The notes under the pieces: generated by a model | The model's input: the letters and a program-made list of their open reading frames with translations, nothing else | Databases searched by the model: none | Told to the model about the DNA's origin: nothing | Shown: positions 45,947-61,061 of the stretch, one piece after another | Layout of the letters: the number at the start of each line of letters is the position of its first letter | Numbering within the stretch: the first letter of the stretch is position 1 | Translations under genes and position numbers: made by a program | Origin: Brevipalpus yothersi | Lineage: Eukaryota > Arthropoda > Arachnida > Trombidiformes > Tenuipalpidae | Direction of reading: 5' to 3' | NCBI GenBank assembly: GCA_003956705.1 | Contig: QZCP01000022.1 | Span: forward strand, 43,597 to 107,596 | DNA: 64,000 nt

Positions 45947-48611
45947 TGCGACATGTATTTATTTACACACACACTTGATGAACAATAACAACAATAACAA
46001 CAAAACTTTCACCTCTCTCAGCTTGCCAATGAAGACTAGAAAATTACTGGTGAAAACTTATGTGCACACAATCATCATTCCCAGCTCATATCAGATAGAT
46101 TCTAGCTCACTAGTCATCATGACCACCATGATCATCCATGTGAAATCAACACATTTAAGCACGTATAAATTGCTCTTCAGCTGAGTTGAAAATAACTTCT
46201 TCATGAGTTTTACGAGAAATGTTTTGATTTTCAATATGAGCTTCAATTGGCGCGAGTTTCGTTTAGCTCAAATCTTTTTCTCCATAATTTTGCCTCAAAG
46301 TGTGAATGTATTTTGTTCATTCGATTCATTCGAATTATTTTAACCATTCAATCAGTTATTGGAAATAGTAGATGTCTGAAAAGGTTGAAAGGGCAAAATG
46401 GAGATCCTAAATAATTGAATAATTATTTCGTTGGTCAAAGAGATTGAGTGCCAGAATTATCAATGCTGGATTCTCAAAAGTTCGAGCCGGTTCCTCAGAT
46501 TCTGAGAGAGCAAGAAAGTGATAAAAATTTGATCGTGATTGACCTCTGAATGGGTTATTCTATCGGGGAAGTTGATCGTAAAATGATAGTATTGATTCGC
46601 TAGATGTTGCTGGAGAGAGTCGTTAAATATTCACTGACTTGTTTCACTATAACCGTTATATTTGTGATTATTCGTTAACCTTTGAGAGATGGACGTGATC
46701 AGACTTCAGTTCTATTAATTCACTCAATCAATGTCTCAGAGTAGAATACATGGGATATATTTATACCATGAGCCTATGGTATCCATCGAGAGAGGTGGAA
46801 AATTGTGTAATGGTATTTATTTTTTTAAATTGATATTAATATTCAGAATTGTCAAGAATGTGCTCTGTTCCATATCAATTGTGAAGGTTCGAAACAAATG
46901 TTTCGACCAAAATTTTGTGTTAATTTTCACAGAAGTATGGATTAGTTCATAGAACTGTGAATTGATGAATTGTTAGGGTGTTCCAAGTGAAACAGCTAGT
47001 AAAACTCGAGCAATCCTCGATGATCTATATTTGAGTGGAAATCTATTGAGTTAATTTTTTCCAACAGTACTCCAGGTCATCGAACTTATTTGCATATGGA
47101 CACCCAGAAAACTGCGGGAGCATCAACATTATCAATATAATAGATGATGAAATCAAATTTGATTGGCTGAATAAGTCTACAAGGTGAAATTTTGATCTGT
47201 CGCTGAGAAACAATCCATAAGACATTTTTCGAGACATGTTCATTCTGAGCTAATTCGACAAAAGAATAGACTCTTTTTGGACCATAGTATCGACTTAATT
47301 GAGAAATAATAACTGATCAATAATTTCTTAAAAGTTTATTTGTCAGCGTTGATGTTTGTTGTGGTTCATTTGCTTTTAAAAATTTTGCTCAAAGAAATGA
47401 AACAGCAGAGTTGATTTTTCAATCACTATTCCAATTATGGATACTGATTCGACGTGATTTACAAACAATTATGATAACGATTCAAACTGTAGGTACATTG
47501 GCATCATTGCAAACATTATCACACAAATTGCCTGATGCCCCATGCATAATTCCAACATGTGGTCTCTCTGCAACATTTGTATATTAATATGTTTGACACT
47601 TTTTTTGTAGTTAGTATTACATTACAAGCATCATGGACACTCTCGATGAATAAGAGCTTCTTATAGCAATCACATAAATCCATTCGTTTTACTTTTGTCT
47701 TCCCGAAAACCAATGGATGGCAATAGTTTATCTCGAGCTTCATCGTCACCAGAGTTCTGATTAAAGCTCACAGTTGAATTCACCTCTGTCACGGCTACTT
47801 TGCAATCATTTCGGTCGATTTTTCGAGTTTGATCGCGCTCGCTACTTTTGTTATTGATAATTTTGATTTCTTTTCATCAATAGCGACAAACTTCATTGAT
47901 TCAGTTGTATGGTTTCATGATTTCAGTTTGTTCGATTCGAAGAGAGACAAGACAATAAGAAAGATAGGAAGATAGAAAGATAGAATAGGAGAAAAAATTA
48001 TTATCATCAACAACATTAAATCTCTTTTTCAAGAAAATCTTAGGACAATCAGAAATAATAATAGATGAGTTATTTTTTCGAGAAGCAACAAGAAACAAAG
48101 GTCAGCAAGAGGCCATTTCACCAGAGATGGAGGCAAGAGCAGAGAAGAAAAGAATGAAAAGCATGCGAAAAAACTGAAGCAAAAAGAACCGAAAGATTTG
48201 ACTCCAACAATCAAATGGCTTCCACATCAATTTCGATTTAATAATATCTATAGATGGTCCATTTTAAACAATTTCCGCTTTCTGTGAGCCCACATGATTG
48301 GGTTCATGAAGGATTCTTTCTCCCTTCCATACTTTTTCTAGTTTCTCCCCTTTTTGGCCAAGTTTGTGATTCATTTTGATCAATTTTTCTCTTATACTTT
48401 TCACAGAGTTTAAGTGCAGAAGAGAGAGAGAGAGAGAGAGAGAAAGAAAGAAAAGTGATGAACGTGTGTGAAAAGAGTGTTCAAGAATGGAAAGTATGAA
48501 ACATTAGAGTTAAATTTGGAGGCGGGAAAAGTGGAGCTCATTGAAATTAATGGAGAAAATTAAAACCGTTGAAAAGCTCACCTCTCGAAGGAGTTCAAAT
48601 CGATGCTCTTT

Positions 48612-48660
<49 letters not shown>

Positions 48661-49401
48661 CTTCTCTTATTCTGATTTCTATGGTCTCTACGGTTCATCT
48701 TCAGATTTCATTGATCCATTCTTTCTTTCTTTTTTAATACCCAAAATGCTCACCAACAATGATAATGATCAAGCCTCGATCAGTGATGCGGCTGATGATC
48801 AGATTACATGATGAATACCCTGTTCAACTCATGGGTTCATGTGACAACAGGTCACGGAAAGCATGTGGTAAACTGCATCCTGTGTAGCTATACTGTTCAT
48901 GGTTAGAAAAAAGGAACTTGTGATAGGATCAAAAGAGTCATCATAGAGATTAGCGACGAAAGTCACTGAAAAGTTATACTTGAGATTTACCGTTCCAATA
49001 TTATCTTCAATCAGTAGAAACACATTTATTTCGAGGAAAAAAAACAAAAAGAGTCATATCGAAAAGTTTGATAAAATTTCTGCGATTTTATACTTGCATA
49101 GGTCTATGGGGGTACTTTTGATAAATTCTTGTGTAGGAAAACTATGGAAAAAAATCTATCCCAAACAGCATTGGACATTATTGTCTCGAGAGATGTCCAA
49201 CCACTCAGATGGAAGGTCCAATTTAAAAAGTGAAATCTGAGCCATGAGGTATGCTCATTGGAAGAAGCACTTCATGAAACATGGGAGTATATGATGACAT
49301 GATACATGTGGGCTATCATTATTAACATGGCCAGAAAATACAGGAACACAGAGATCGAATTAGAAAGGTTGAGAGCAAGGGTCAGCTAGAAGTCACTTGA
49401 C

Positions 49402-49404
<3 letters not shown>

Positions 49405-49457
<53 letters not shown>
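49405..49457. repeat. (GA)n microsatellite
   Basis: Long GA run; one of several in the region between PHKB and neurexin. Confidence 0.95.
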
Positions 49458-49460
<3 letters not shown>

Positions 49461-50122
49461 TAACAAAACGGAAGATTTGGAAAAGAGTAGGGAGGAGATG
49501 ACATGATCCTAGTGGGTTATCTTACATCCGCTTACCAGATCCCTACTATAATATGGGACACAGTAGACACCTAATCACTGTCATTTTCAGACCATCATTA
49601 CAAATGTTGTATGATATGGATGTGGAAATTTCCAGCTTGTGTATGTGGCCAGTGTATGTAAGAGGGAGGAAGAAGAAGAGGAAGAATGAGAATATCAATT
49701 ATACACCCTTCGTTCTGCCCTTTTTGAAAGTGAACCAGTGGTGATGGTATTGTGAATCTGGAAGAATTTGCTTGATGTCATTCGAGGATCACCGCCTTGC
49801 CAATATGTGATGATGATATTCATTTAATAATAACTATCATTCGATTATGGACCAAGAATAACTTGAAAGGGGCGAGAGAAGAGGAAAAAAGAAAGTAAAT
49901 CAAGTGTAAACTTTATTCACTAAGTTCATTATTTGATTTTTTTTTTCTCCAATTGAATTCTACAATCATCATATCATTATTATACTGCAGAATGTTGAGC
50001 CATCAAATATTTTGGGAGGTAAAAAGAACTTCTCTCTCTACACACAACTTACATGATGATCATTTTTAACAATGTCTTCCCAATATTCAACTCCTTGACA
50101 CTGACTATGCTATATGTATTCC

Positions 50123-50127
<5 letters not shown>

Positions 50128-50181
<54 letters not shown>
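50128..50181. repeat. (CT)n microsatellite
   Basis: Long CT run, intergenic. Confidence 0.95.
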
Positions 50182-50186
<5 letters not shown>

Positions 50187-52836
50187 CTAGTAAAGTCACA
50201 AGTATCTTGTTCGCATTCAACCCATAAAAATTCAATTCAATCAGATTCTCATTCTTCCTGTTCTCTCTCTCTTGCCACTTTTGCTCGCTCTAGTCTACAT
50301 GGGTCTAGCTATCGAGCTTGAGCATCGAAGGAATCCATAGACTATGGAGCAAAGTCCCATTGATTCTGTGCTCAAAGACTAGAAGTGAGCATGAAAGGCC
50401 CTGGATCAAGTGAGTGAGAGAGAAAGAAAGAAGTCTCTTTTCGCTGCTCTTGTAACCATGTTCATATTGAGGTGGTCGTCGTGATGATAGTTGTATTAGT
50501 TTGTCGACACACTCAAGTAAAGAGATAGAGAAAGAGAAAGAGAGAAAGTGAAAGAAATATACTAGCAAACATAGCATAAAGTAAAAGCAATAGCTTTTGT
50601 ACACACAAATCACTTTCGTTTTTCATCATTTTGCTTCTTATTCTTCCTCCTCCTATCTTTCTCACCTCCCTAGTCAAGTTTCTCTCTCTCTTTTACTGTT
50701 TCTTCATCTTCCTCTGATGTTGTCAACAATTTCGTTTGCCTGACTAGTTTTGTATCATTATCGATTGATTGCAACTCGTGTTGCGTGTGAATCAAGTGAA
50801 GAGAAGAGGAGAGAAGAAAATAAACCAAATCAACATCATCGACCAAAACAATCATATCAAAACTAGAATACATGTTCCACATAGTTTCAGTGTGTGTGTA
50901 CGTTCAAGTTTGATTTCTTTTTTCACGGAAAAAAAATAATGTCTTCACTCAACTTTCCCCTGGAGCATCATCATCGATTAAGTGACAAATAATTATCAAG
51001 TGACACAACGAATCAACGTCAGTTTGGAAAAAAAGTTCATGAGAAATGTTCAAATCGTGATGATAAAAAGATGATGATAATTTGTGTACAAATATCCACG
51101 TGTGAGATGTGCTCCAAGTATCGGTATGGAAGAAAGTCCACCATGTGAAGTGGAAACAAATTGAACAACTATTAAAACCGTTTCGATCGGCCAGAATTTA
51201 AGTAAAAATAGTTCTTTTCCGGCAGCAACATCATGAATTATGACAGCTTTACTCGCTTATTCTGATCAACATCAGCCAGCATCATAACCAAAGCAATTGT
51301 GTATTGATTCCTTGTATCGGTGTGGGCAAATGCTTGGTATCCATTATTCGAGATTTTTGTCATCATCAATCCATTGTTACTGATCGGATAAGAGGAGGAA
51401 ATATATATATACACACACAAATATAGATATTATTCTTTTTTCCTTTACACTTCTCATTCTTTGTGTCATACAGAATTCTTTACCGTTATTTTCCTCTGTC
51501 TCTGTATTTTTGTATACACTCTCTAACTCTTACATTGGAACATTCGAAAACAATAGTATTAATAACTTTCTAGGACTTGACTGACCAAACTGATCCCAAC
51601 AACAAGACCACCAAACCACACACCTACACACACACACAATCAGTTTTGGACAACTATTTTGTGGAGATCCATTTGGAATTGTATTCCCTTCATTATCAGA
51701 TCTATGGATTGATGGACTTTTTCCTTTCTTCTCGATCCTCATTATCACTATATTTTGCTTACTCCTTCTTTCTCTCTGATAAATACCGATTTGATCATCA
51801 GAATCATTAGAATGGTTACATACACATAGAGATTCTACTCGAGCAACTATCATTCCAGCAACAGTTCCAACAATACAATTCACATTGAATCACTGATGAG
51901 TATGGAAGATAAATTTTTTCATTAAACCATTCAAGTTAGTCGGCAAGTTTTGTTTCGCTAGTAAGTCATGACACGACATGAATTGTGCCCAATGAAAGTA
52001 TATATTTATTCAAGTTGAAATTCTGTGAAGCAGAAAGAAATATTCAGCGGAACAAAGTGATTCTCGCTTTTGAAATTCAACTGAGCTCATAAAAATTGTG
52101 TATTTAAAAAGAGAGAGAAAAAGAGAAGAATATATGAAAATTCTTCTAGGAAGCAAAAAAAAACTTTTCGAGAAGCGAAAAAATTTCTCCTCCAATCTGA
52201 CCCCGATAGTATTCTCATTAAAATTTCGTGTGTGTACGTTACCCAGCCACATATTCCAGTAATCAACTCATTCTGTAGGATTTTTCAGTGTATATAAATG
52301 TATTTATATTTTTTCTTGCCAAATTTTTCTTTAATACTTTCACCTTTTTCTCTTTCTTTGCCACCTCTTTTTCAATCATTCAGCCTCCACTAACTCATCA
52401 GTGTGCGTGTGTGTATATATATGTACGAAAAATATTAGTGAATGTTCATAGATGTAAGTGTGTACATAAGCGAATGAGTATTCAAATGACTTGAATGGAT
52501 AAAATTCCAGAATCATTATAATCACTTACGATTTGTTTGCCGCTTGTCGCAATGTGTATAAGTGTACACATACAACAGTTAACTTTTTATTTACCACAAA
52601 ATTTGAATGATAATCACTTCCACCGCCACCCATATCATCATCATACCCATAGTCATCATCATCATCATCATCATCAAAGTCATCATTTTTTCATCCCTTC
52701 CTCATCTTCATCATTTTATTAGATCCCATAAACACACAGATACACACAATTCAATATCTCTCTGGTGTTACCTCGCGCGCGCGGGAAAAAAATATACATT
52801 CCTTTCCATCATCATCAATCCAGTGACACGAATATC

Positions 52837-54887
52837 ATGCTCGTCGACAGTAAAAGATGTGTTCTTCTTATTGGAATTTTCCACCATTACTATTATTATT
52901 TGGTGATTCTCACTGTCGCCTTGTTCACCACTCATTATCATGCACAACGTGAAATAATCACCTCAGGCATGCAAATGAGCTTCAACATAGATAATGATAA
53001 TACACATCAATTGAAAGTGTTTCAAGAGGATGATAATGTTGTTGATGATAAATCTAAAAGTGATTTTTATTCACAATTATCATCCTCATCACATGACACA
53101 TCGACCGCAATTCTTTCTCCAGATGATTTGATAATTTTTCCACCACCTCCGAAAACATCTTTGCATAAGAATAAGAATTTTAATGCTTACAGTCTAAGTC
53201 AACCAGATTCCGATTCGGCTGTCTCCACTACTACTGATTCATCATCAGCACCATATCAAGCATTTCCATCACCTGAAGTGTCTAATGTTGGAACAAAGTT
53301 TGATTTATCAAGCAGTGATGGAGATGAAAATGATGTTAATAGTAAAAATAATGGAGAAGATAGTGGCGGTGATATTCCAGTGATAGATTTTCCATCGATT
53401 CCATCCTCATTGGCACCTATAACATATGAATTTTCACCTCCTGTATCATATAAAGAATATACACTTCAAGGCTCATCCAATTCTTTTGCTCAATTCAATT
53501 CATGGCACATATCATTATCAAATGGCAGCTTATCCTTCCATTTTCGAACTCATGAACCCAATTCATTGCTACTTTATGTCCAAAGTAGTTCGATATCCAG
53601 TAATACTAGTGTGTCAATGAACTCATATTCTCGAGAGAAAAATGATCATGGCTATTATTTTGAATTGAAATTGGTGGAAGGAAGTGTTCGTCTGAGATGC
53701 CAGTTAGCCAGCAATCCAATAATAATTGAAGTGGGCAAAAAACTGCATGATAAGGAATGGCATTCGATTGATATTGGTCTGAGCAAAGATTCCATATCAC
53801 TGAAGGTAAGAAGTGAAAAATTTTATTTTCTTAGTCAAAATTTTTCTTCTCTCTCCTCTAAAATTGTTTTGTAAGAATGCTAAAAAATATTTTCCAAGAG
53901 AATATAACGAGAAAAGGAGAAAAAGTATCACACAGAATGGATTGTCGATTCTCTATTTTTTTATTCCCTCTCTCTCTCTCTCTCTCTACTACTACTACTA
54001 CTATAACATAAGATAGTGTGTATATTCGAATGGAAATCAAACAGAATCCAGTGTGCATTGGCATGAACAAGATTTCTATACTTTATACCGAAAGAGAGAG
54101 AAAAAAGAAGGTATCCATTCTCAATAGGTTCTTGTTTCGATTCTTTTCCTTTTCGACTTTTCTTCTCTCTATCACATACGCATACACACACGCACACAAT
54201 CCATTGGTGTTGAATCAATTCAAGAAAATCGAATTGAATCGCAAACACTTGATAGATCACAAGAGCACTTTTCCACTAGCCAAATTTGATTGCGAATCTC
54301 TACACTTTTTATATATAGCAAATAGTTTTACTCTCAGGTCGTGGATAGTTGGGAAAAGATGCTTCAAATTCAATTTATTCCCTCTTCAAGAATTTCTTCC
54401 ACCAATGTGCGAACGTTCTGCAGTATTCTGTGGAAAGTGAAAATCAGATAGAGCAAATAGCCAAGTGAGAGAGATCGAAAGTCCACAGTATTTTTTTCTG
54501 GAATACTTGGAGTTTTTTCTTCTCCCTCTTCCTCTCTTTCTACTGGGGAAGCATTTCGTTAAATCACATTTGAAAACCTTTAATGCCATCATATTCAGAT
54601 AATAGTGTGACCGTGTGAGTGGGAAAGAGGTTTATATGATTGGAATCCAAAAGACCATTCAGAATTCCCATTTTGACCACTGAAAATGACCCCTTAGTGG
54701 AAGCGTCATAATTCATGTCTCATTGATTTAAAGTGGAAAGTGAGAAAAAAGATGTGATTTTAAGCCCTTAAGCAATTTAGAATTGAGACCAAAGAGTATC
54801 TCATCTTATGATTCTATCCTAGCTTCCAGCAAGCTAGAGAATGGGTCCAAATTTGAGATGACATGATTGACCTATGAACTCCCTGAC

Positions 54888-54958
<71 letters not shown>

Positions 54959-57383
54959 GTTGCTTACCTACAAACACTCATGAATGGTGGAGATAAAATA
55001 TCTTTGCATAAATGGATTGTAAGTCCAGGGGATCATCTCAAATATCGTTATGGGACCATTCATCATTCCTTGATCAAACGTGACCAAAATTACTAGAGAA
55101 AAAGTGTCAAAGACAATCGATTCTATCGTCTAATCACCTTTCTCTCGATGTGGGAGCTCGATTGTAACAATGTTATATACATTATATGAGCTTATTGACC
55201 AAGTGAGGATTGCTTTCATGGCTATTATGGATCATCTAGTTTATCATTTGTTTTGTAGAGTGCTTTTAGCTCTGCTTGCATCAGAAAATTCCTTAGGTAC
55301 TATACCGATGGTAATGAGATGATTCAAATTATAATTAATACTTATTTGTTCTTTTTGGTACAACGTCTTAGTTTGAAGTGGTTATTATAACAATATCTTT
55401 CAATATCTGATATCTGTCTTCTACTCTGGTTATCAAAAAATGATCCCGCTAAATCCCAGCAAAGTCTTGCAAATTTGAAGAGAATATTCCAAAGTTAATG
55501 AAATAATTTCATAAATCAGGCTTATCTTAGACGAGTTTTTCAATTTGAGGTCTTATAAATATATTCGTATTTATAGTATTCATAGTATTTATAGTCGTAT
55601 TTATTCTCCTACGATGTCAGTAGAGAAAAACATCAACAGTGATCATGAATTTTCTCTTTTAACTTTTCATACTTGAATTGACGCTTTAAACAGCACACAA
55701 CGCTGTCACCAGCTAAGTTAAAATGTGATACTGATTCTGTTGAACAAGAATTCCAAAGGAATACAACGATTTCGATTACAAGTATCATGGGATTCAATAA
55801 ATCGTGATTACCAAATCAAACATATATTAACATTGACTTGACATTTGGAGGTTTAAGTGGCAAGAGAAAGGAAGAGGAAAATTTTTCTTTATTTTCGAGC
55901 ATAAAAAAGGCTTTTGTTCTATTTCCGAATTTTTTCTCTCTTTCTCTTTCTCTCTTCTTATATTCTTTCATCCCACTCAAGTCACTCAAGCTTTGTGGTT
56001 AATTCAAGCTGAATAGTGTGTTTCTGTTTAATTGTAGAATGAATTAGAGTTGAGCATTACAAAGTGTAGCTGAAAAAGCATCAACCTTCTCTCTCACTTT
56101 CTCTTTCTTTCTATCTTCCTCTCTTTCCATAGAGGCTCTTCACCCTCAAGTCATCCACCATTATCATTGATCTTAGCCACTTTATATACATGCATGTACA
56201 TGTATGTGGATACAATTTTATGTGTGTGTGGTACTGCACACAAGTGATCAAGCTTAGCGGAAGTCACTTGGTGAATGGTAACAATCATTTTTACCATCAA
56301 AAATTATGGATCGATATCGGTACACACAGAAGGCGTCAATGAGAATAGTGTGTATATGTATAAATGTATGTGTGGGCCTGTATGTGCATGGACCTGCCAG
56401 AGTGATCCAGTTGTAATTAACTTTGATGGACTAATGATGATTCATTCATTGATTACTTCACTTGGAATGATCATGAATACATGTGTTCTTTGTGATGTTT
56501 CATGTGCAAGTGAGTAAATGTTAACTGCTTGTGGTCATTTGGAACTTGAACTTTACTGAATATCAATATTTTATCATCATCAAATCACATTGAAATGAAA
56601 GTGAGAAAGGCAGAAAATGTATCTAAACTGAAGCTGTGATGCAGAAACGAAAACAGAATCGTAAAAAAATTGATGAAGAGAGTTCTAATTTCTTGAAAGG
56701 GTTTTTATTTTCAACACTGCAGTGAACCGTTAAGTCTATCATCTTCATTTTGGTGAGATTGAGGAGAGATTCCCAGTTAATCTGGGAATCAGGATGCTTG
56801 CTGACCCAAAGCCAATTTTGATCTGGGTTTGATTTGGATGTTGTTGATTTACTCGAGGCACACATCGAGAATTAAGTAAAAGATTTCTGGTTAAGCTCAA
56901 ACCTTGCAATGTAACGGCTGTCTGAAAGATTATCCTATGGAATAGTTCCAGGAAATGTCAGATTAGAAGGAATCGTATCACTTTTGGATTCTTTTGACCT
57001 GATTATCGTAACTCGCATTTTTTCTTTTTCTATCCTTCTATTTTGAGGAAGAGAATTATTCAAATCCTTTTCGAAGATCCCAGAATTTCTTTCACAAAAT
57101 CCATTCAGTAGTCGAAAATGAGAACGACTGACAAATGAGTGAGCATGAAAGACAATGAATATACAAGTGCATTGATTGCTGTTACAAAATATGAATGAAA
57201 ATGCTGATCTCATGAACTACATTTGTGCAGATGAAGAGAGAATTCTAAGAGAGAAAGAGAGAGAGACAGAGACAGATAGAGAGATGAGAATATATGGGAA
57301 TACTTTTTTCTCCATTGCCTTTTGGTTGAGCTTGCCTTTTCTGCTTACCTTTTCATCATTTCAGATCAACCTCTTTTCTCATG

Positions 57384-57442
<59 letters not shown>

Positions 57443-59001
57443 CTATCTCTTTTTACTGAACATTCACTTGCAATTTCCTCAGCTCTTGGCATAATTTTTT
57501 ATGCATTAGACTAGAAGCGTTCTGCACATAAGAAGTGTATTTGCATGAATTATTGGATCAAAAGAGAAAACAAGAGGAAAGATACATAGAGAAAAGAATC
57601 TCAGAGAGTGGCTCTAATTATCAATGAATTTTGATTCACTGTTGTTTCCAGTTGGCAAAACAATTCTCGAGCTACGATTGAATTAATGAATATAATCGCA
57701 ATCCTTTTTCCCATTTGATTTTTCACACATCAACCCGAGGCTAATTTTTCTCCTATTCTCTCTCTTTCTTCCGTGAAAACATCTGACTGTTCTTCAGTAA
57801 AATGGAAATATGAATTTAAATAGAATATGCTCATTTTTCATCATCTTCTCGGAGGGAAAACTTTACTCTTTCAAAATTATTGCTCATTCGATTGATTATT
57901 TACATTGAATCATGCTTTGCTGCAGCTTTACACTTAATGATGTGAAAAAAAAATCGTAATCATTTTTCTTTTTTTCTTTCGCCCTTCTCAATGCTCGATC
58001 TGTTTGTACGATTCATTAGGCTTCCTTGAACTGATACCTCTACATGATAAGATCACATGATGATGAATCACTATCGATTATTAATGATAATTTATTGCGA
58101 TCAGGGGAGGGAAAAATATTTATCAAATTTCACACACTTTTATCCACTGTATGAAGTGAATTACATCTTGTTAGATAAATTTTTCTCAACCATTCTGTGT
58201 TGATTGATCATTTCCTGGGAGGAGAGAAAAAATTGCATACCTCATCAAACTTATTTCCCATCAGCAATATATATTGAATATTTATCCCATTTCTTTCTCT
58301 CTATCCTCTCATTTATGCACACATGCAGGTGGACATTGAAACAGTATCCAGGCCACTAAGGAATGTTGATCATATCAGCCATCGTGGACATTTGATCATG
58401 GAATCAGTGTTCATTGGTGGTCTGCCTTCCAGCTATTTGACTCAATTGAATCAATTACATCTTCCATGGTCATTCTTTGAACCCTCATTCAAAGGTAAGT
58501 TTATTCAATTCAATGGTCATTATTAGCATTTATAGCTGGCAAAACATCCTCGGGCTATATTTGTCTGTGGATAACGGTACTTCACCTCCATTGAGGTTAT
58601 CGAAACATAAGTTGAGGGAATATTATATCCAGCTAAGCTTTTTTATCCATAGTTTGACTTTTTGACCATTCTTATGGCCAGAATATCAGGCCATGGTGAG
58701 AAATTCTCATCAATTGAGCTAGCTTTCGGTTAATCAGGGGGCAAACATTTGTACACTAAATTGATTGATTAGCATTTTTTCTTTTTTATAGGAGAAATTC
58801 GAGGAATTTTATTCTCATCTACACAAGATTTTCATCCTTCTAACCAAGAAATAATCGCTGCCAATGGCATTCGTCATGGTTCCCAGGATGCTTGTCGTGA
58901 TCAGGATCCATGTCAACACGGTGGAACATGTATTAGTGCTGATAAAGGTCCGAAATGTGATTGCCGAGGCTTAGATTATTCTGGAGAATTTTGTGAAAAT
59001 G
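52837..59001 (+). CDS. Neurexin-like protein, 5' part (signal, LNS1, EGF1), continues beyond window
   Basis: Presynaptic adhesion receptor. Exons found: 52837-53805, 58329-58494, 58792-59001, in frame; the last ends in phase 1 and the rest lies further right. The start MLVDSKRCVLLIGIFHHYYYY runs into a hydrophobic LVILTVALF leader. About 170 residues of Ser/Asp-rich, low-complexity sequence (with FPPPPKTS) follow. Then a laminin-G/LNS domain: SWHISLSNGSLSFHFRTHEP, LLLYVQSS, YYFELKLVEGSVRLRC, LHDKEWHSIDIG, FIGGLPSSYL, and FKGEIRGILFSS. An EGF domain with six Cys (CRDQDPCQHGGTC ... CDCRGLDYSGEFC) follows. The LNS1-EGF1 order fits alpha-neurexin. The 4.5-kb intron 1 is rich in CT tracts. No LNS2 exon is recognised up to 64000. 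Confidence 0.8.
54894..54956. repeat. (CT)n microsatellite in neurexin intron 1
   Basis: CT run of about 62 bp. A second one in the same intron lies at 57385-57439. Confidence 0.95.
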
Positions 59002-59711
59002 GTAAGTAATGCTCATTATTCTCATTATCACATTAGATAATTTCTTCGATTTAATATTATGGCTGCTGTTGGTGGTGATAATGATGATTATTTAGTGTAA
59101 CCATTTTACAGGGAGAATTAAGCACATGTAAACAGTGTGTAAAGTATTAATCGGTCATCATTATCATTTTCTGTTTTAGGTTAAATGAATTTCGTGTACC
59201 TATCTCTGTTACCTGAGATTGGCTTAATTTGAAATGGAATTAAGGATAGTCACCAGTTTTCAGGATTATTTGTACAAAGTGTCTGCTACACTTTTTATCT
59301 AATTTGATTCACAAATTCACTTTGTCGATTGCTGTGAACAGTTGCTCAGATACTTGTAATTTTAGCATTCTAATATCTAATGAAACAGGAGCTTCATTGA
59401 ATCATGGTAGATAGAATGACTAGCAATTGAATCTCGATTGATGTTATTGATGTCGATACTTTGTTCGTTTGATTTCTCTTGCTGACATGTCTTTCGAATT
59501 GAATCAACTTTATGACTGAAAGAGAAATAGAGGCTAAATCTAACGAAGAGAGAGAGGGAAAGAAAGAAAAATTCCAGAAAGGAATCTTCCATAGGCAAAG
59601 AGAAGCTTGTTTTTCTCTTTTTTCAAAGAGATGCTATTTTATGTTCACATGAATGGAAAAGTTTCGATGAAAAGAAGATCAGTTCTATGCTTTCTATCTT
59701 TTCATTCACTC

Positions 59712-59772
<61 letters not shown>

Positions 59773-61008
59773 CTCTCTCTTCAATACATATATCTCATGC
59801 TTTAGTTCCTATTTTCAAATCTTTTTAATCCCCCGAAAAGAGAATTGCCAGTGAAAAATAAGTGGTAAACAAGCACACTTGGAAAAATAGCGGGAGAGAT
59901 TCAGATTAGAGCATTTTATATATATATAAACTTTTCGCGCCTTTCATTCATTTCTTTTTATCACAAGCCTTTTTCGATCTCTTTAACACTCTTCCTCTCA
60001 TTCTTTCTCTCGCTCTTTCTCTCATACTTTGCTCAGTTAAAACAAAATCTTTTCATCATCAGTGTGAAAATCACTTTGAAAACCGTGGACATGATTGTTG
60101 CGTGATGTATGTATGCTTCACCACCTAAAAGCGTGTATCCTCCACATTAAGCCATCACGATTACTTTTTCATTTTACTTGTCAACACACTTTCCCGTAGG
60201 AATACATCTCTTTCTCAGATGCTGATATGCCCTGAATCATGGATAGATTCTATGGTGTGAGTGTGTGTATATGTGCGAGTTTGTGAGTGTATCTGATATG
60301 CGTTCATGTATTAATCTACCGAGTAATGAGTTTTATGTCCACAGAATTGGATTCGCTCAGATGATGGAGAGAGAGAGAAAGTATCAGTAAAAGATCTGTA
60401 AGTTGTCCATCATCATCGTATTACGGTTTAACTCGAAAGCCTATGTCACCGGACTCATTTGGCAAGGTACAGAGTGGCCAAAAGACTTATCTTATTTCAT
60501 CCCATATAATTCTTCCAATCTACTCTCGATCATCATTCCAAAATTTACACGAAAAGTTATCGACAAGATTTGGTCATCCTATGATGATGATCCATACAGT
60601 CAGAAAGTAGAATTTTCTCTGCATCTCTCTTTTTCCCTATGATGTTACATTTTCTCTTTTATCCAACAATCGATGCATTTTACCTCCAGATTGTTCCATG
60701 AACCATCATCATTTAGGCTGACTTTTTGGATAGTATCATGGTTACCATGACTAGTCGGCGCACACACATCTTTTATGCTTGATGAGAATGCAATCGGTTC
60801 CTTGAATATATTGATTAAAGAACTCATCTTGAGCCACTTTTGCTTTTTCGCTCTCTCTCTCTCTTTCTCTCTTCTTCTCCTCTCAGCATCCATCTCGATG
60901 CTGCAATCACTCTTCTCTCCACTCTGATTTGGTGCTTTTCATGGTGATGAAGACATCGTTCATTTGCCTGCTCTATTCCTTGCATCACTAGCATTCTTTC
61001 TTCATCTG

Positions 61009-61061
<53 letters not shown>

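Larger units (their letters stand above)
45947..52836. other. Gene-free stretch upstream of neurexin
   Basis: 6.9 kb without a supportable coding exon. It holds (CT)n at 48617-48657, (GA)n at 49405-49457, (CT)n at 50128-50181, several CA/TG runs and ATC-rich stretches (52600-52720). It probably contains the PHKB promoter and the neurexin promoter and 5'-UTR. Confidence 0.6.

Noticed and set aside
50305..51883. ORFs of 60-117 codons upstream of neurexin
   Set aside because: No recognisable domains; composition follows the local simple repeats.
60345..60397. Candidate neurexin exon flanked by CACAG and GTAAGT
   Set aside because: It would need phase 1 to follow the EGF exon; in that phase it hits TGA after six codons. 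It could only be an unrelated or alternative exon in another phase.
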